From: Pseudochelatococcus lubricantis
GTDB taxonomy: Bacteria > Pseudomonadota > Alphaproteobacteria > Rhizobiales > Beijerinckiaceae
Direction: 5' to 3'
DNA length: 64,000 bases
Assembly (NCBI RefSeq): GCF_011762225.1
Contig: NZ_JAASQI010000008.1
Coordinates: forward strand, 62,001 to 126,000
Part shown: one piece after another, positions 9,439 to 20,087 of the stretch
Layout: every line of letters begins with the position of its first letter
Position numbering within the stretch: position 1 is the stretch's first letter
Position numbers and translations under genes: made by a program
Notes under the pieces: model-generated
Database searches by the model: none
The model's input: the letters and a program-made list of their open reading frames with translations, nothing else
Told to the model about the DNA's origin: nothing

Positions 9439-10281
9439 TCAGTCGCGCAGCAGGTCGTTGATGCTCGTCTTGGCGCGCGTCTGCGCGTCGACGCGCTTGA
9501 CGATCACCGCCGCGTAGAGGGAGGGGCCGGGCGTGCCGTCGGGCAGGGGCTTGCCGGGCAGACTGCCGGGCACCACCACGGAATAGGGCGGTACCTCGCC
9601 GCGGAAGATTTCGCCGGTCTCGCGGTCGATGATCTTTGTCGAGGCGCTGATGAACACGCCCATCGACAGCACCGCGCCCTCGCGGACAATTACGCCCTCG
9701 ACCACCTCGGACCGGGCGCCGATGAAGCAATCGTCCTCGATGATGACGGGGTTCGCCTGCAGCGGCTCCAGCACGCCGCCGATGCCGACGCCGCCGGACA
9801 GATGCACGTTCCTGCCGATCTGCGCGCAGGAGCCGACAGTCGCCCAGGTGTCGACCATCGTGCCCTCGCCCACATAGGCGCCGAGATTGACGAAGGAAGG
9901 CATCAGCACGACGCCGGGCGCGATATGGGCGCCGTAGCGCACCGTGACGTTCGGCACCGCGCGGAAGCCGGCCTCGCGGAAGGTCGGCGCATCCCAGCCG
10001 GCGAACTTCGAGGGCACCTTGTCCCACCACACGGCGCCGCCGGGGCCGCCTTCGATGACGTGCATATCGTTGAGGCGGAAGGAAAGCAGCACCGCCTTCT
10101 TCAGCCACTGGTTGACGCGCCACGCGCCGTCGACCTTCTCGGCCACCCGCGCCCGCCCACTGTCGAGCAGGCGCAGCGCCTCCTCCACGCCGTCGCGAAT
10201 CTCGCCGGCGGTGGCGACGGAGATTTCGGCCCGCTTTTCCCAGGCGCTGTCGATGATGGAGGCGATGGCGTCGTATGTCAT
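9439..10281 (-). CDS. dapD: Tetrahydrodipicolinate N-succinyltransferase
   Basis: Succinyl-CoA dependent acylation of tetrahydrodipicolinate, the committed step of the succinylase branch of lysine synthesis. The 280-residue protein has the N-terminal helical domain, a left-handed beta-helix of hexapeptide repeats ([20 protein letters not shown] region) and a C-terminal tail, as in the family. An open frame extends 46 codons upstream of the chosen [10 protein letters not shown] start, but that sequence does not resemble the family and homologues begin here. First gene of a dapD-dapE pair. Confidence 0.96.
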   Translation of the reverse strand: MTYDAIASIIDSAWEKRAEISVATAGEIRDGVEEALRLLDSGRARVAEKVDGAWRVNQWLKKAVLLSFRLNDMHVIEGGPGGAVWWDKVPSKFAGWDAPTFREAGFRAVPNVTVRYGAHIAPGVVLMPSFVNLGAYVGEGTMVDTWATVGSCAQIGRNVHLSGGVGIGGVLEPLQANPVIIEDDCFIGARSEVVEGVIVREGAVLSMGVFISASTKIIDRETGEIFRGEVPPYSVVVPGSLPGKPLPDGTPGPSLYAAVIVKRVDAQTRAKTSINDLLRD

Positions 10282-10512
10282 GGTTATCCGTGTTCTCGTT
10301 GCGGCACGGTCGGGAGCGTGCATCGAAAACGCAAATTTGCCCGCCGCCGCCCGCCTGTCAATGGCCGACGACAGGATCTGGCCACAGGCGGGACCGGGCA
10401 CGATCTCGCGGAACGGCATGCCGGAATCTCAGCCCCTCGCGGGGCTACCCTCGGCATAGCCTCTCTGTCGATGCTGCCGGCGTTTTTCTCGATCGCCGGT
10501 AGGAGGGAAGAG

Positions 10513-10537
10513 CTGCCGATTACTCGGTAACCGGCAG
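10513..10537. terminator. Hairpin over the DUF4167 stop codon
   Basis: CTGCCG-a-TTAC pairs with GTAA-c-CGGCAG around TCG, one mismatch, and includes the stop codon of the minus-strand DUF4167 gene. No uridine tract follows on that strand, so this is a weak terminator candidate or an mRNA-stabilising hairpin. Confidence 0.35.
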
Positions 10538-11524
10538 ATCGCTTTCCACGGTTTTCTTGCGGGTGCGCGTCGCCCGCAGCTTGCGCACGGGGGCGGCGGC
10601 CTCTTCTTCGCCCACGCTGCCTTCCTCCACACTGGTGACCGCTACGGCCGTGGTGCGGCGGCGGCGGGTGCGCGGCGCGGGCGCCTCGGCGGGCTCTTCC
10701 GCGGCGGTGACGGGAGCAGGCGGCGCCGGCTCCGGCGCAGCAACGGCGACCGGCGCGGCAGCCGCCACATCGGCAGTCTGGTCGCGGGGAGCGGCTTCGG
10801 GCGCCTCATCGGCGGTGCGGGGGCGCGCGACAACAGGCTGCTCGTCGGTCTCGACAGCCGTGGTGCGCACCGGCGTGGTCAGGAAAGCGGGCAGGGAAGG
10901 CTGGCGGGCCGCGCCGGCATCCTCGGCGGGTTGCTGCGCATAGCCGTTGATGTTTTCCTCGCGCCTGCGGCGGAAGCGTTCGCGGCGGTCCTGCCGTTCG
11001 CTCCTGTCGTGCGCTCCGCGCTCCTGCTGGGCGCCATCCTGCGTGCGGTCCTGTCCCCGGCCGGACCTTTCGGTGCGTTCGCGCTGGGGAACGGGCTGGC
11101 CCTCGTCATCGAAGGCGGCAAGACGCGAGTCAGTCTGACGCTGGCCGCCCTGTCGCTGGTCGGAGGTGCGCGTATCGGGCTGGGGCGAGCCGTAGTCCTG
11201 CACGCCATAGCCGTAGCCGCCGTCCTCGCCCGCATCCTCCTGATCGTCGTCGAAGGGACGCGGGAAACCGAAGTTCTGCTGATATTGCGCCTGGGCGGCG
11301 AGAATGATGCGCAGGTAGTGTTCCGCGTGCTGGAGATAGTTCTCCGCCGCCACCGGATCGCCGGCGACGTGCGCGTCACGCGACAACTGCGTGTATTTCT
11401 CGGCGATGTGCTGAGCCGTGCCCCGCACCTTCACGTCCGGCCCATTTGACTCGAACGTTTTCGTCAGCGGGTTGGGAGCCTTGCGGTTGCGGTTGCGCAT
11501 GCGTCTGTTTTGACCTGGTCTCAT
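10520..11524 (-). CDS. DUF4167 domain protein
   Basis: A 334-residue protein with the DUF4167 domain in its first 90 residues: an Arg/Asn-rich start, then GTAQHIAEKYTQLSRDA and an AENYLQHAEHYLRII helix pair. The rest is long, low-complexity and probably disordered, with Gln/Arg/Asp-rich and then Ala/Glu/Pro/Thr-rich stretches, and basic RTRRRR and RTRKK patches near the end. Such basic tails suggest nucleic acid binding, but the family has no proven function. It sits downstream of prmC in the lysC-ptsP-prfA-prmC-DUF4167 order typical of Hyphomicrobiales, though here about 600 bases separate it from prmC. Confidence 0.85.
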   Translation of the reverse strand: MRPGQNRRMRNRNRKAPNPLTKTFESNGPDVKVRGTAQHIAEKYTQLSRDAHVAGDPVAAENYLQHAEHYLRIILAAQAQYQQNFGFPRPFDDDQEDAGEDGGYGYGVQDYGSPQPDTRTSDQRQGGQRQTDSRLAAFDDEGQPVPQRERTERSGRGQDRTQDGAQQERGAHDRSERQDRRERFRRRREENINGYAQQPAEDAGAARQPSLPAFLTTPVRTTAVETDEQPVVARPRTADEAPEAAPRDQTADVAAAAPVAVAAPEPAPPAPVTAAEEPAEAPAPRTRRRRTTAVAVTSVEEGSVGEEEAAAPVRKLRATRTRKKTVESDLPVTE

Positions 11525-12119
11525 CGACTATCTCATTGGGAGCTGTAACTGGGGGACGTCACGTCCCCGCTGCTATCCGGTGGGCCGCGGAAATGCCGAT
11601 CGCTCGCTGCATCGGTTACTCGTCCGTAACGCCGGTACTTCAACCCTCGCGCTCATGCGGCAAGGGCACCTGGTTGCCCCCGTCGCGCAAGGGCGGCAAA
11701 AGGCCTTTGGTTCGTTAATGTTCTTATATCCTCGATACCGCTTTCCAGAATCCGCGCACGCCCGCAAGCATGCGCTCCGGCGATGTCCGGCCCGGCGCGC
11801 GGGATGCCACGCAATTCAACAACACGGCGAAATCCGCGACCGCCCGCACGCGCCCTCGGCGGGAAGGCGCGCTGCGACAGTCGAAAACAGCCGGATACGT
11901 CGATGGATCACACGAAATCCCGATCTGCTGGAATCATCCATTACGATAGATGCGATCAGTTCAACAGATTGTGCGAAAAGCTGCCCGGAACCTGCACGCA
12001 GTGGAGGCGTCCCAGGTAATACAGTCAACAGCCAAGCCTGATTCACGCTTCGACACTACCGGCTTACCCCTGTCCCGCCAAGCGTTTTTTGTCTGGAAAG
12101 TATCAAGCAGCCTCATCTT
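11525..12119. other. Long intergenic region between prmC and DUF4167 genes
   Basis: About 595 bases with no supported gene on either strand; short frames here have no homology I recognise and no good ribosome binding site. It should contain the DUF4167 promoter. The only clear structure is a 17-bp dyad at 11552-11568, listed separately. Base composition is somewhat less G+C-rich than the neighbouring genes, especially 11900-12119. Confidence 0.6.
11552..11568. promoter_or_regulatory. Perfect 17-bp dyad upstream of DUF4167 gene
   Basis: GGGGACGT-C-ACGTCCCC is a perfect 8-bp inverted repeat around one base, 28-44 bases upstream of the DUF4167 start codon. Its size and place suit an operator or a leader hairpin. 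No cognate regulator is evident. Confidence 0.4.
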
Positions 12120-12995
12120 TCATATTAATGTGGCAACAATGACGCGCTCGATTCCAGACAGGTCGGCGAGCGGCGGGCGGGCGGACAGCCCCTGCGCCCG
12201 CGCTATATCCGCAACGGACGCCGCCTGTCCACGGCCGAATTCCACGATGACGGCGCCATCCGCGCGCAAGAGCCGGCGCGCATCGGCGAATATCTGCCGG
12301 TAGGCATCAAGCCCATCGGCACCGCCATCGAGCGCGAGATGTGGATCGTAATCCCTTACATCGGGTTCCAGCCCTTCCACGTCAAGGGTCTCGATGTAGG
12401 GCGGGTTGGAAAGGATCATGTCCGCGCTGCTGTCGGCCAGCGCCGATCCCCACGATCCCGCGATGATCGACAGGCGCTCCGCGACGCCGTTGCGGCGGGC
12501 GTTGTCGCGGGCGACCCGCGCGGCATCGGGAGCGAGATCGACGGCGATACCGCGCGCCGCCGGCAGTTCGTGTGCCACCGCGACGGCGATGCAGCCGGAG
12601 CCGGTGCCGAGATCGACAAAGGTGACGGGCGAATCGCCACGCGCCGCGGCGATTCGCCCGTGTTCGGCGACGGCCGCCTCGACGACGAATTCCGTCTCCG
12701 GGCGCGGCACGAGCGTGGCCGGGGAGAGGGTGAACGGCAGGCCCCAGAATTCCCATTGCCCGAGAATGCGCGCCACCGGCTCGCGGGCGCGGCGGCGGCG
12801 CGCCATCGCCGCAAGGCGCGCGAGCGCGGCGTCGCCGAGCGGCGCGTCGGGCCAGGCATAGAGATCGGCCGTCGACAGATTCGCCGCCGCCTTCAGCAGA
12901 ATGCGCGCGTCGAGGGCGGCGGTGTCGATGCCCGCTTCCCGCAGGTCTGCGGTCAGCCGCTTCAGGGCCTGCGCGCGGGAGGTCGGCTGCGTCAT
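12120..12995 (-). CDS. prmC: Release factor glutamine methyltransferase
   Basis: SAM-dependent enzyme that methylates the glutamine of the GGQ motif of release factors. The 291-residue protein has an N-terminal helical release-factor-binding domain, the SAM-binding VDLGTGSGCIAVAVA motif and the catalytic NPPYIE motif. It lies 10 bases downstream of prfA, its substrate gene, so both are made from one mRNA. Start at 12995 gives the usual family length. Confidence 0.95.
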   Translation of the reverse strand: MTQPTSRAQALKRLTADLREAGIDTAALDARILLKAAANLSTADLYAWPDAPLGDAALARLAAMARRRRAREPVARILGQWEFWGLPFTLSPATLVPRPETEFVVEAAVAEHGRIAAARGDSPVTFVDLGTGSGCIAVAVAHELPAARGIAVDLAPDAARVARDNARRNGVAERLSIIAGSWGSALADSSADMILSNPPYIETLDVEGLEPDVRDYDPHLALDGGADGLDAYRQIFADARRLLRADGAVIVEFGRGQAASVADIARAQGLSARPPLADLSGIERVIVATLI

Positions 12996-13005
12996 CGGCC
13001 GGCGA

Positions 13006-14091
13006 TCATGCCTGCGCCGCGAGCTGTTCGGCCTGATGCTCGGCGATCAGGGCATCGAGCAGCTGGTCGAGGCCGGTGCCCATCATCACCTCGTCCAGCT
13101 TGTAGAGGGTGAGGTTGATGCGGTGGTCCGTGACGCGCCCCTGCGGGAAGTTATAGGTGCGGATGCGCTCGGAGCGGTCGCCCGAGCCCACCTGCAGCTT
13201 GCGGTCCTGCGCGCGCTCGGCATCCTTGCGGCTGCGCTCGGCATCATAGAGACGGGCGCGCAGCATGGACATGGCCTTGGCGCGGTTGCGGTGCTGGGAG
13301 CGCTCCTCCTGCACCAACACCACGGTGTTGGTGGGGATATGCGTGATGCGGATGGCCGATTCGGTCTTGTTGACGTGCTGGCCGCCCGCGCCGCCGGAGC
13401 GCATGGTCTCGATGCGCAGGTCCGATTCGTCGATGGCGACATCCACCTCCTCCGCCTCCGGCAGCACGGCGACCGTGGCGGCGGAGGTGTGGATGCGGCC
13501 GGACGCCTCCGTATCCGGCACGCGCTGCACGCGATGCGTGCCGGATTCGAACTTCAGGCGCGCGAACACACCCCGGCCCGTCACCTCCGCGACCACTTCC
13601 TTGTAGCCGCCGGCCGTGCCGGGGCTCTCGGACAGAATCTCGACCGACCAGCCCTTCGTGGCGGCATAGCGCGTGTACATGCGCAGCAGGTCTCCCGCGA
13701 ACAGCGCGGCCTCGTCGCCGCCCGTGCCGCCACGGATTTCAAGGATGGCGCTCTTCTCGTCGGCGCTGTCCTTCGGCAGCAGCATGATCGTCAGCGTGCG
13801 CGCGGCTTCCGCAAGTTGCGCCATGGCTGCCGGGCGCTCGTCCGCCGCGAAGGCGCGCATCTCCCGGTCCGTCTTCGGGTCGCCGATGAGCGAATCGATC
13901 TCCGCGAGGTCGCTCTCCGCCGTCTTGAAGGTGCGGATCGCCTCCACGACGGGGTCTAGCTCCGACAGCTCCCGCGACAGCGAAACGAACGTGTCGGAAT
14001 CGGCACCGGCCGCCAGCGTCGCCGTCAGCACGGCGTGGCGGTCGAGAATGGCGGCGAGCCGGTCGGCGGGAGGGGTGATGATGTCGGTCAT
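13006..14091 (-). CDS. prfA: Peptide chain release factor 1
   Basis: Recognises UAA and UAG stop codons in the ribosomal A site and triggers hydrolysis of peptidyl-tRNA. The 361-residue protein contains the [11 protein letters not shown] catalytic loop (GGQ about residue 235) and, before it, the [14 protein letters not shown] stretch of class I factors. The chosen start [12 protein letters not shown] at 14091 matches the family; the frame stays open 33 codons upstream without homology. Downstream of ptsP with a gap of 70 bases and upstream of prmC. Confidence 0.96.
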   Translation of the reverse strand: MTDIITPPADRLAAILDRHAVLTATLAAGADSDTFVSLSRELSELDPVVEAIRTFKTAESDLAEIDSLIGDPKTDREMRAFAADERPAAMAQLAEAARTLTIMLLPKDSADEKSAILEIRGGTGGDEAALFAGDLLRMYTRYAATKGWSVEILSESPGTAGGYKEVVAEVTGRGVFARLKFESGTHRVQRVPDTEASGRIHTSAATVAVLPEAEEVDVAIDESDLRIETMRSGGAGGQHVNKTESAIRITHIPTNTVVLVQEERSQHRNRAKAMSMLRARLYDAERSRKDAERAQDRKLQVGSGDRSERIRTYNFPQGRVTDHRINLTLYKLDEVMMGTGLDQLLDALIAEHQAEQLAAQA

Positions 14092-14161
14092 GAATATCTT
14101 GTCGGGGAAATGGATGCGGCAGCGTGGAACCGCAAGGGCGGCGGCGCGAAACGGAGACGCG

Positions 14162-16429
14162 CTACACCGGAATCCCCCGCGCGGCTGCAAAGCCCGCCAG
14201 CGCCTGGCGCAGCGTGCCCCGGTCGCCCGCCGTCGCCAGCAGTCGGTTCATCTCCGCCGTGATGGCGCCCGTGTCGAGCGACAGCAGCATGGCCTTCACC
14301 GGGCCGATGGAGGCCGGTGACATGGAAAGCGACCGGTAGCCGAGGCCGATGAGCGCCATCGCCTCCAGCGGCTTGCCGCCGATCTCGCCGCACAGCGTCA
14401 CCGGCGTGTTGCCGGCACTGGCGCTGTCGTGAATGACCTTCAGCGCGCGCAGCAGCGGCGTGCTGAGCGGGTCGAAGCGCTCGGCCACCTGCCGGTTCTC
14501 GCGGTCGGCGGCGAACAGGAACTGCATCAGGTCGTTGGAGCCGACGGAGAGAAAGTCCGCGACCCGCACCAGTTCCTCGATCTGGAACACCAGCGAGGGC
14601 ACCTCCACCATCACGCCCACGGCGATGGAGGAGGGCTCGACATGGCCGTGCTTGCGCAGGTAGGACAGCTCGCGCGTGACGATGGCCTTCGCGCGATTGA
14701 ACTCCTCGACGGTGGCGACCATCGGGAACATCACTTTCAGCGCCCGCCCGCTGCAAGCCTTCAGCAGCGCGCGCACCTGCGCCCGCAGCAGGCCGGGCCG
14801 GTCGAGGCCAATGCGGATGGCGCGCCAGCCCAGCGCCGGATTCTCCTCCTCCACCGCCTGCATGTAGGGCAGTACCTTGTCGCCGCCGATATCCAGCGTG
14901 CGGAAGGTCACCGGCGCGCCGTTCAGTTCGTCGAGCACCTGCCGGTAGAGTGCCTCCTGCTCGCTGGTGGAGGGCATGCGCTCGGCGATCATGAACTGCA
15001 GTTCCGTGCGGAACAGGCCGACGCCGTCGGCATTCGTCTCCGACACGTGCGGCAGGTCGACGAGCAGGCCGGCGTTGAGATTGAGCGATATCCGCTCGCC
15101 GTCGAGTGTCAGCGCGGGCAGGTCGCGCAGGCTGCGGTACTGCTCCTGCCGCTTGGCGCGCAGCCGCGCCTTCTCGGCGTAGGCGGACTGGACGTCGGGC
15201 TGGGGACGCACCTGCACGTCGCCCGCCGAACCGTCGACGATGACGGCATCGCCCGCCTCCAGCATGCCGGCGATGCCGGCGATCTCGCTGACGGTGGGGA
15301 TGCCGAGCGCGCGCGCGACGATCGCGATATGGCTCGCCGGACCGCCTTCCTCCAGCACGAGGCCGCGCAGGCGCGAGCGGTCGTAGTCGAGCAGCGCCGC
15401 CGGCCCCATGGAGCGCGCCACCAGGATGGCGTTCTCCGGCAGTTCCTCGCGCGAGGCGCCGAAATGCTCGCCGGCGAGCGCATGCAGCAGGCGGTCGGAC
15501 AATTCGTCGAGATCATGCAGCCGGTCGCGCAGATAGGGGTCCGTCTGGCGCAGCATGCGCGCGCGCACGTCCGACTGCACGCGCTCGACGGCGGCCTCGG
15601 CCGTGAGGCCGGTGCCCACGACCTCGCGCACGCGCCTGATCCAGCCCTGATCGTTCGCGAACATGCGCACCGTCTCCAGCACGTCGCGGTGCTCGCCATG
15701 ATGGGCGACGTCGCCGCGCTCCACCAGCCGGTCGATGGTCTCGCGCACTGCAGCGACGCCCTTGTCGATGCGTGCGAGTTCGTGCGCCGGATCGTCCGCG
15801 AGAAGATTGTTCACCACGACGCGCGGCTCGTGCAGCACCGCGTGGCCGAGCCCCACGCCGTCTGCCAGCGAAACGCCGCGCAGGTGCAGGGAGCGGCGCA
15901 CGGCGATGTCGGCGCCCGGTTTCGCCAGCGCCTGCAGCTCGCCGGAGGCGATCATCTCCGCGAGCACCATGGCCGTGGTCTGCAGCGCCTCGATCTCTTC
16001 TTCCGTATAGTTGCGCTGGGCGCGGTTCTGGACGACGAGAACGCCGAGCGTGTTGCCGGCGCGCAGGATGGGAACGCCAAGGAAGCTGCGGTACACTTCC
16101 TCCCCGGTTTCCGGCTTGTAGGAATAAGCGGGGTGGAGCTGCGCGTCCGCCAGCGCGAGCGGTTCAGCGTCGCGGGCGATGGTGCCGACGATGCCCTCGC
16201 CGAGGCGCATGGTCGTCATGTGGACGGCCTCGGGATTGAGGCCCTCCGTGGCGTAAAGCTCCAGCGTGCCGTCGATGCGCAGCACGTAGACCGAGCACAC
16301 CTCCGCGACCATGTTGGAGGCAATAACGACCACGATCCGGTCCAGCCGCTCCTGCGCACTGACCGGTTCCGCCATGACCTCGCGCAGACGACGCAACAGC
16401 AATCGTGGGCTCCCCAACGCTCCCCGCAT
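14162..16429 (-). CDS. ptsP: PTS enzyme I, nitrogen type (GAF domain)
   Basis: Phosphoenolpyruvate-protein phosphotransferase that starts the regulatory PTS-Ntr chain. The protein of about 755 residues has an N-terminal GAF sensor domain (about 20-160), the HPr-binding and phosphohistidine domain with [13 protein letters not shown] (His367), and the C-terminal PEP-binding barrel with GVGLFRTE and a [11 protein letters not shown]-like segment ([11 protein letters not shown]). The chosen start [15 protein letters not shown] is the usual one in Hyphomicrobiales; the frame continues 36 codons further up. Between lysC and prfA, a conserved order. Probably senses nitrogen state through GAF ligands, by analogy. 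Confidence 0.95.
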   Translation of the reverse strand: MRGALGSPRLLLRRLREVMAEPVSAQERLDRIVVVIASNMVAEVCSVYVLRIDGTLELYATEGLNPEAVHMTTMRLGEGIVGTIARDAEPLALADAQLHPAYSYKPETGEEVYRSFLGVPILRAGNTLGVLVVQNRAQRNYTEEEIEALQTTAMVLAEMIASGELQALAKPGADIAVRRSLHLRGVSLADGVGLGHAVLHEPRVVVNNLLADDPAHELARIDKGVAAVRETIDRLVERGDVAHHGEHRDVLETVRMFANDQGWIRRVREVVGTGLTAEAAVERVQSDVRARMLRQTDPYLRDRLHDLDELSDRLLHALAGEHFGASREELPENAILVARSMGPAALLDYDRSRLRGLVLEEGGPASHIAIVARALGIPTVSEIAGIAGMLEAGDAVIVDGSAGDVQVRPQPDVQSAYAEKARLRAKRQEQYRSLRDLPALTLDGERISLNLNAGLLVDLPHVSETNADGVGLFRTELQFMIAERMPSTSEQEALYRQVLDELNGAPVTFRTLDIGGDKVLPYMQAVEEENPALGWRAIRIGLDRPGLLRAQVRALLKACSGRALKVMFPMVATVEEFNRAKAIVTRELSYLRKHGHVEPSSIAVGVMVEVPSLVFQIEELVRVADFLSVGSNDLMQFLFAADRENRQVAERFDPLSTPLLRALKVIHDSASAGNTPVTLCGEIGGKPLEAMALIGLGYRSLSMSPASIGPVKAMLLSLDTGAITAEMNRLLATAGDRGTLRQALAGFAAARGIPV

Positions 16430-16515
16430 CAGCCCGTTCCCGAAAAGCCGCTCCCTGTCGCGGGGCGGCACCACACCGGCCCGAAACCGCGACTCACGAC
16501 GCAGCTCCCCGGCAG

Positions 16516-16551
16516 CCCATGTGCGGGGTATAACCAAGCTTCATGCAACAT
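16516..16551 (-). promoter_or_regulatory. Candidate ptsP promoter
   Basis: On the minus strand, TTGCGA is followed after 17 bases by TTATAC, a fair sigma-70 pair about 90 bases before the ptsP start. Several TTGCA half-sites lie just upstream of it. Pattern match only. Confidence 0.3.
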
Positions 16552-16689
16552 CGCAAGCGTCAACGCCCAAAAGAATGATGCGGATTGCAGTTGTGCAATG
16601 CAACATTGACCTCTCCAGGACGTCACGCGCGTTTGTCGCACGCAATCGTGCACGTCACACGACAACGGCGCAATCCGCCGCCGGCCCGT

Positions 16690-17955
16690 TCAGCTTGCGG
16701 CCTTCGTTTCCGCCTCGGGCTTCCTGTCGAGTCCGTAGAGCGCGTGGAGCGTGCGCACGGCAAGCTCCGTATATTCGGCATCGATCAGCACCGAGAACTT
16801 GATCTCCGATGTGGTGATCGCACGGATGTTGATGCCCTTGTCCGCCAGGGCGCGGAAGGCGCGCGCGGCGACGCCCGCATGGCTGCGCATGCCGATGCCG
16901 ATGGCGGAAATCTTCACAACGTCGGTTGCGCCCTGCAGGGAGGTGAAGCCGATGGTGGCGCGGTGGTCCTCCAGGATCTGGCGCGCCCGCTCATAGCTGG
17001 AGGCCGGAACGGTGAAGGTGATGTCGGTTGTCGTCGTGTCGTCGGAAACGACCTGGATGATCATATCGACATTGATATTGGCATCCGCCAGCGGGCCGAA
17101 GATCGCCGCGGCGATGCCCGGATGGTCTGCAACGCGCCGCAGCGTGATCTGTGCTTCGTCTCGCGAGAAGGCGATGCCGGTCACGACCTGTTGTTCCAAT
17201 ATATCCTCCTCATCGCAAATCAGGGTGCCGGGCCGGGGCGCGGCCGGATCGTCGAAACTGGAACGCACGAAGGTGCGCACCTTGTAGAGCATGGCGAGTT
17301 CCACCGAGCGCACCTGCAGCACTTTCGCGCCGAGCGAGGCCATTTCGAGCATTTCCTCGAAGGAGACGCGGTCGAGCCGGCTGGCGTGGGGCACCACGCG
17401 CGGGTCGGTGGTGTAGACGCCGTCGACGTCCGTGTAGATATCGCACCGGTCGGCGTTGATGGCGGCGGCGACGGCCACCGCGCTCGTATCCGAGCCGCCG
17501 CGCCCGAGCGTCGTGATGCGCCCGGTCTGCTGGTGAATGCCCTGGAAGCCTGCGATCACCGCGATCTGGTTATTCTTCTCGAACGCCTCGATAAGCGGCG
17601 CGCCGTCCATGCCGGTGATGCGGGCGGCGCCGTGGGCGCCGTCGGTCAGGATCGGAATCTGCCAGCCGAGCCACGAGCGCGCATCGAGCCCCATGGATTG
17701 CAGCGTGATTGCCAGGAGGCCGGCCGTGATCTGCTCGCCCGACGCGACCACTGCGTCATATTCGCGCGCGTCGTGCAGGGCGGAGGCCTCGCGGCACCAC
17801 CCCACCAGTTCGTTGGTTTTGCCCGACATGGCCGATACGACGACGGCGACCTGATGGCCTGCATCCACCTCGCGTTTTACATGGAGAGCCACGTTGCGGA
17901 TTCGTTCAATCGTGGCGACGGACGTACCGCCGAACTTCAACACCAGACGGGCCAT
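16690..17955 (-). CDS. lysC: Aspartate kinase
   Basis: Phosphorylates aspartate, the first step toward lysine, threonine, methionine and diaminopimelate. The 421-residue protein begins MARLVLKFGGTSV with the kinase motif KFGGTSV near the N-terminus, has the GRGGSDTSAVA substrate motif and ends with two ACT domains (about 265-415) for feedback control by amino acids. Upstream read-through of 116 codons was excluded because homologues start at KFGGTSV. Divergent from ubiG, upstream of ptsP, as in related genomes. Confidence 0.96.
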   Translation of the reverse strand: MARLVLKFGGTSVATIERIRNVALHVKREVDAGHQVAVVVSAMSGKTNELVGWCREASALHDAREYDAVVASGEQITAGLLAITLQSMGLDARSWLGWQIPILTDGAHGAARITGMDGAPLIEAFEKNNQIAVIAGFQGIHQQTGRITTLGRGGSDTSAVAVAAAINADRCDIYTDVDGVYTTDPRVVPHASRLDRVSFEEMLEMASLGAKVLQVRSVELAMLYKVRTFVRSSFDDPAAPRPGTLICDEEDILEQQVVTGIAFSRDEAQITLRRVADHPGIAAAIFGPLADANINVDMIIQVVSDDTTTTDITFTVPASSYERARQILEDHRATIGFTSLQGATDVVKISAIGIGMRSHAGVAARAFRALADKGINIRAITTSEIKFSVLIDAEYTELAVRTLHALYGLDRKPEAETKAAS

Positions 17956-18224
17956 GATGGAATCGGGTTCGCTTTCCGTTGGCTTGCACCGCCGCAGCGG
18001 CCGGGAAAACCGGGACTGAAGGAACTGGCGCCAGATGGAACCGGAGCCTGTGGAACTGGCATTCAACCGCTGAAAACGGCATGAAAGGCGTGTATAGATG
18101 CCGGGGGCGGGCCCGCATGTCAATGGCCCGCATACCGGTCGGACGAACGGCGGGTGACGTCTGACGACGCCCGCCCGGCCGGGCGCGGGACAGGGGCTTG
18201 CCCGAGATGCAGCAGGAGGACGCG

Positions 18225-18977
18225 GTGACTGGCACACGACAGACTGAGGCGGGAACGGTCGATCCCGACGAGGTGGCCCGCTTCGAGCGCCTCGCCGGCA
18301 CATGGTGGGACCCGCGCGGGCCGATGCGTCCGCTTCACCGCTTCAACCCCGTGCGGGTGGGCTACATCCGCGACCTCGCCGCGAATCGCTTCGGGCGCGA
18401 CATCCGCGCCGATGCCCCGCTGGCCGGGCTTTCGGTGCTCGACATCGGCTGCGGCGGCGGCGTGCTTTCGGAGCCGCTGGCGCGTCTCGGCGCGTCCGTC
18501 ACCGGGCTCGATCCGGCAGAGAAGAATCTTGCCGTGGCGCGAGCGCACGCGGCGGGGGAGGGGCTCGCCATCGACTACCGCGCGCAGACGGTGGAGAGCG
18601 TGGCCGCCAGCGGCGAGCAATTCGATGTCGTGCTCGCCATGGAGGTGGTGGAGCACGTGGCCGATGTCGAGGCTTTCGTCGCCGCGACCTGCGCCGTCGT
18701 GCGGCCGGGCGGTCTGCTCGTCATGGCGACCCTGAACCGCACGGCGAAATCCTTCGCGCTCGCCATCGTGGGAGCGGAGTACGTGCTGCGCTGGCTGCCG
18801 CGCGGCACGCATGACTGGCGCCGGTTCATCACGCCCGACGAACTTGCCGCCGCCATCTCCCGGCACGGCCTGGCCGTCACGGACCGCACAGGCGTCGTCT
18901 ATCGGCCGCTGGGCGATACGTGGCAGACGTCGTCCGACCTGTCGGTGAATTATATGCTGGCGGCGGCGCGCGTCTGA
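18225..18977 (+). CDS. ubiG: Ubiquinone biosynthesis O-methyltransferase
   Basis: SAM-dependent methyltransferase performing both O-methylations in ubiquinone synthesis. About 250 residues, with SAM motif VLDIGCGGGVLSEPLARLG and the FERLAGTWWDP N-terminal signature of UbiG. Start chosen at GTG 18225 because a full AGGAGG (18214-18219) stands 5 bases before it; ATG 18207 and TTG 18198 are in frame but lack such a site. The 3' end overlaps the convergent BrkB-family gene by 28 bases. Confidence 0.95.
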   Translation: MTGTRQTEAGTVDPDEVARFERLAGTWWDPRGPMRPLHRFNPVRVGYIRDLAANRFGRDIRADAPLAGLSVLDIGCGGGVLSEPLARLGASVTGLDPAEKNLAVARAHAAGEGLAIDYRAQTVESVAASGEQFDVVLAMEVVEHVADVEAFVAATCAVVRPGGLLVMATLNRTAKSFALAIVGAEYVLRWLPRGTHDWRRFITPDELAAAISRHGLAVTDRTGVVYRPLGDTWQTSSDLSVNYMLAAARV

Positions 18978-19918
18978 GCGGGGCGCGTCTCGCCCGCCGC
19001 TTCCTCCGGTGCCAGGGGCACTTCCTGGGCCGCCGCGTTTTCGCGTGCCTTGCGCCGCAGCGCCGCGATGGAGGCGTTGAGTTCCGCCCCGTAGATGAAA
19101 ATGGCGGCGAGCATATAGAGAAATACCAGCACGATCATGCCCGACGCCAACCCCGCGTAGGTCGAGACATAGTTGCGCGCGAAGCTGTCGAGATAAAGGC
19201 CGAAGGCCGTGCCGCCGACGAGCCAGAGAACCAGCGTCACCGCGACCCCCGGCAGCACCGACAGCAGCGTGCGCCGTTCGCCGAGCAGGCGGTCCTTCTT
19301 GCGGCGCGCGCGTTCGCTGGGCAGCCACAGATGGCCGACGAAGAGCGCGATCACGATCACCAGCGTCGCCACCGAGAAGCGCGCGGCGAATACGAGGCCG
19401 TGCAGAGGCTGGAGCGCGGGCACGTATTCCACCAGCGTGCGCCATAGCAGCGGCCCTAGTACGACGAGGAACGAGAACACGATCAATGCCGCCGCGCCGC
19501 CGATCACATAGGCGAACGCCTCAAGCCGCGTCAGCCACCACGGGCGTGTCTCCGTCACGTCATAGGCGCGGTTGAGGCCGATGCGCAGCGCCTCCACCCC
19601 GTTCGACGAGAAGTAGAGCGCAAGCAAGGCGCCCACGGTGAGCAGGTCGCCGCGCTTGATGGTGAGCACATGGTGGAGTTCGCGCCCGATCGGCCCTGCG
19701 ACCTCCTGCGGCCAGGCCTCCAGCATCAGGTCGGTGACGGAATCGGCAAGCCCTTCGGCCTGAAACGTACTGGCGAGCGCGGCGATGAGGATGACGAAGG
19801 GAAACAGCGACATCAGCGCCGAGAGCGCGATATGGCTCGCGATGGCCCAGCCATCATGGGCGTCGAAGCGGCGGAACGACATCCAGATCAGCTTTGCAAG
19901 GCGGGTCACGATGTCCAA
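18950..19918 (-). CDS. YihY/BrkB-family inner membrane protein
   Basis: A 322-residue integral membrane protein with about six hydrophobic segments and the family pattern: SHIALSALMSLFPFVI in the first membrane span, YFSSNGVEALRIGLNRAYDV in the middle, and a final YAGLASGMIVLVFLY-type span. The C-terminal tail is charged and disordered. The family includes proteins once annotated as BrkB or ribonuclease BN; the nuclease label is wrong and the role is unsettled. Its 3' end overlaps ubiG. Confidence 0.88.
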   Translation of the reverse strand: MDIVTRLAKLIWMSFRRFDAHDGWAIASHIALSALMSLFPFVILIAALASTFQAEGLADSVTDLMLEAWPQEVAGPIGRELHHVLTIKRGDLLTVGALLALYFSSNGVEALRIGLNRAYDVTETRPWWLTRLEAFAYVIGGAAALIVFSFLVVLGPLLWRTLVEYVPALQPLHGLVFAARFSVATLVIVIALFVGHLWLPSERARRKKDRLLGERRTLLSVLPGVAVTLVLWLVGGTAFGLYLDSFARNYVSTYAGLASGMIVLVFLYMLAAIFIYGAELNASIAALRRKARENAAAQEVPLAPEEAAGETRPAQTRAAASI

Positions 19919-20010
19919 ACCGACCCCTCCGCGTGCCAGTAACGGGGATGGACGGCGCCTGCCTAGCGCGATCCATCCCCATCAATAGCATATCCGGAAC
20001 ACGAATATGT

Positions 20011-20027
20011 GGTGCGCGAGGCGCACC
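20011..20027. terminator. Hairpin downstream of fabI
   Basis: GGTGCGC-gag-GCGCACC is a perfect 7-bp stem about 60 bases after the fabI stop on the minus strand. A second pairing, CTCCGTT with AACGGAG, lies between it and the gene. No uridine run follows, so it may terminate transcription only with Rho or serve to protect the mRNA end. Confidence 0.35.
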
Positions 20028-20087
20028 GCTCCGTTATCGCCGCAAGGAAACGGAGGTGGGGAGCGAAGGGCGCCGGATCGGAAATGC

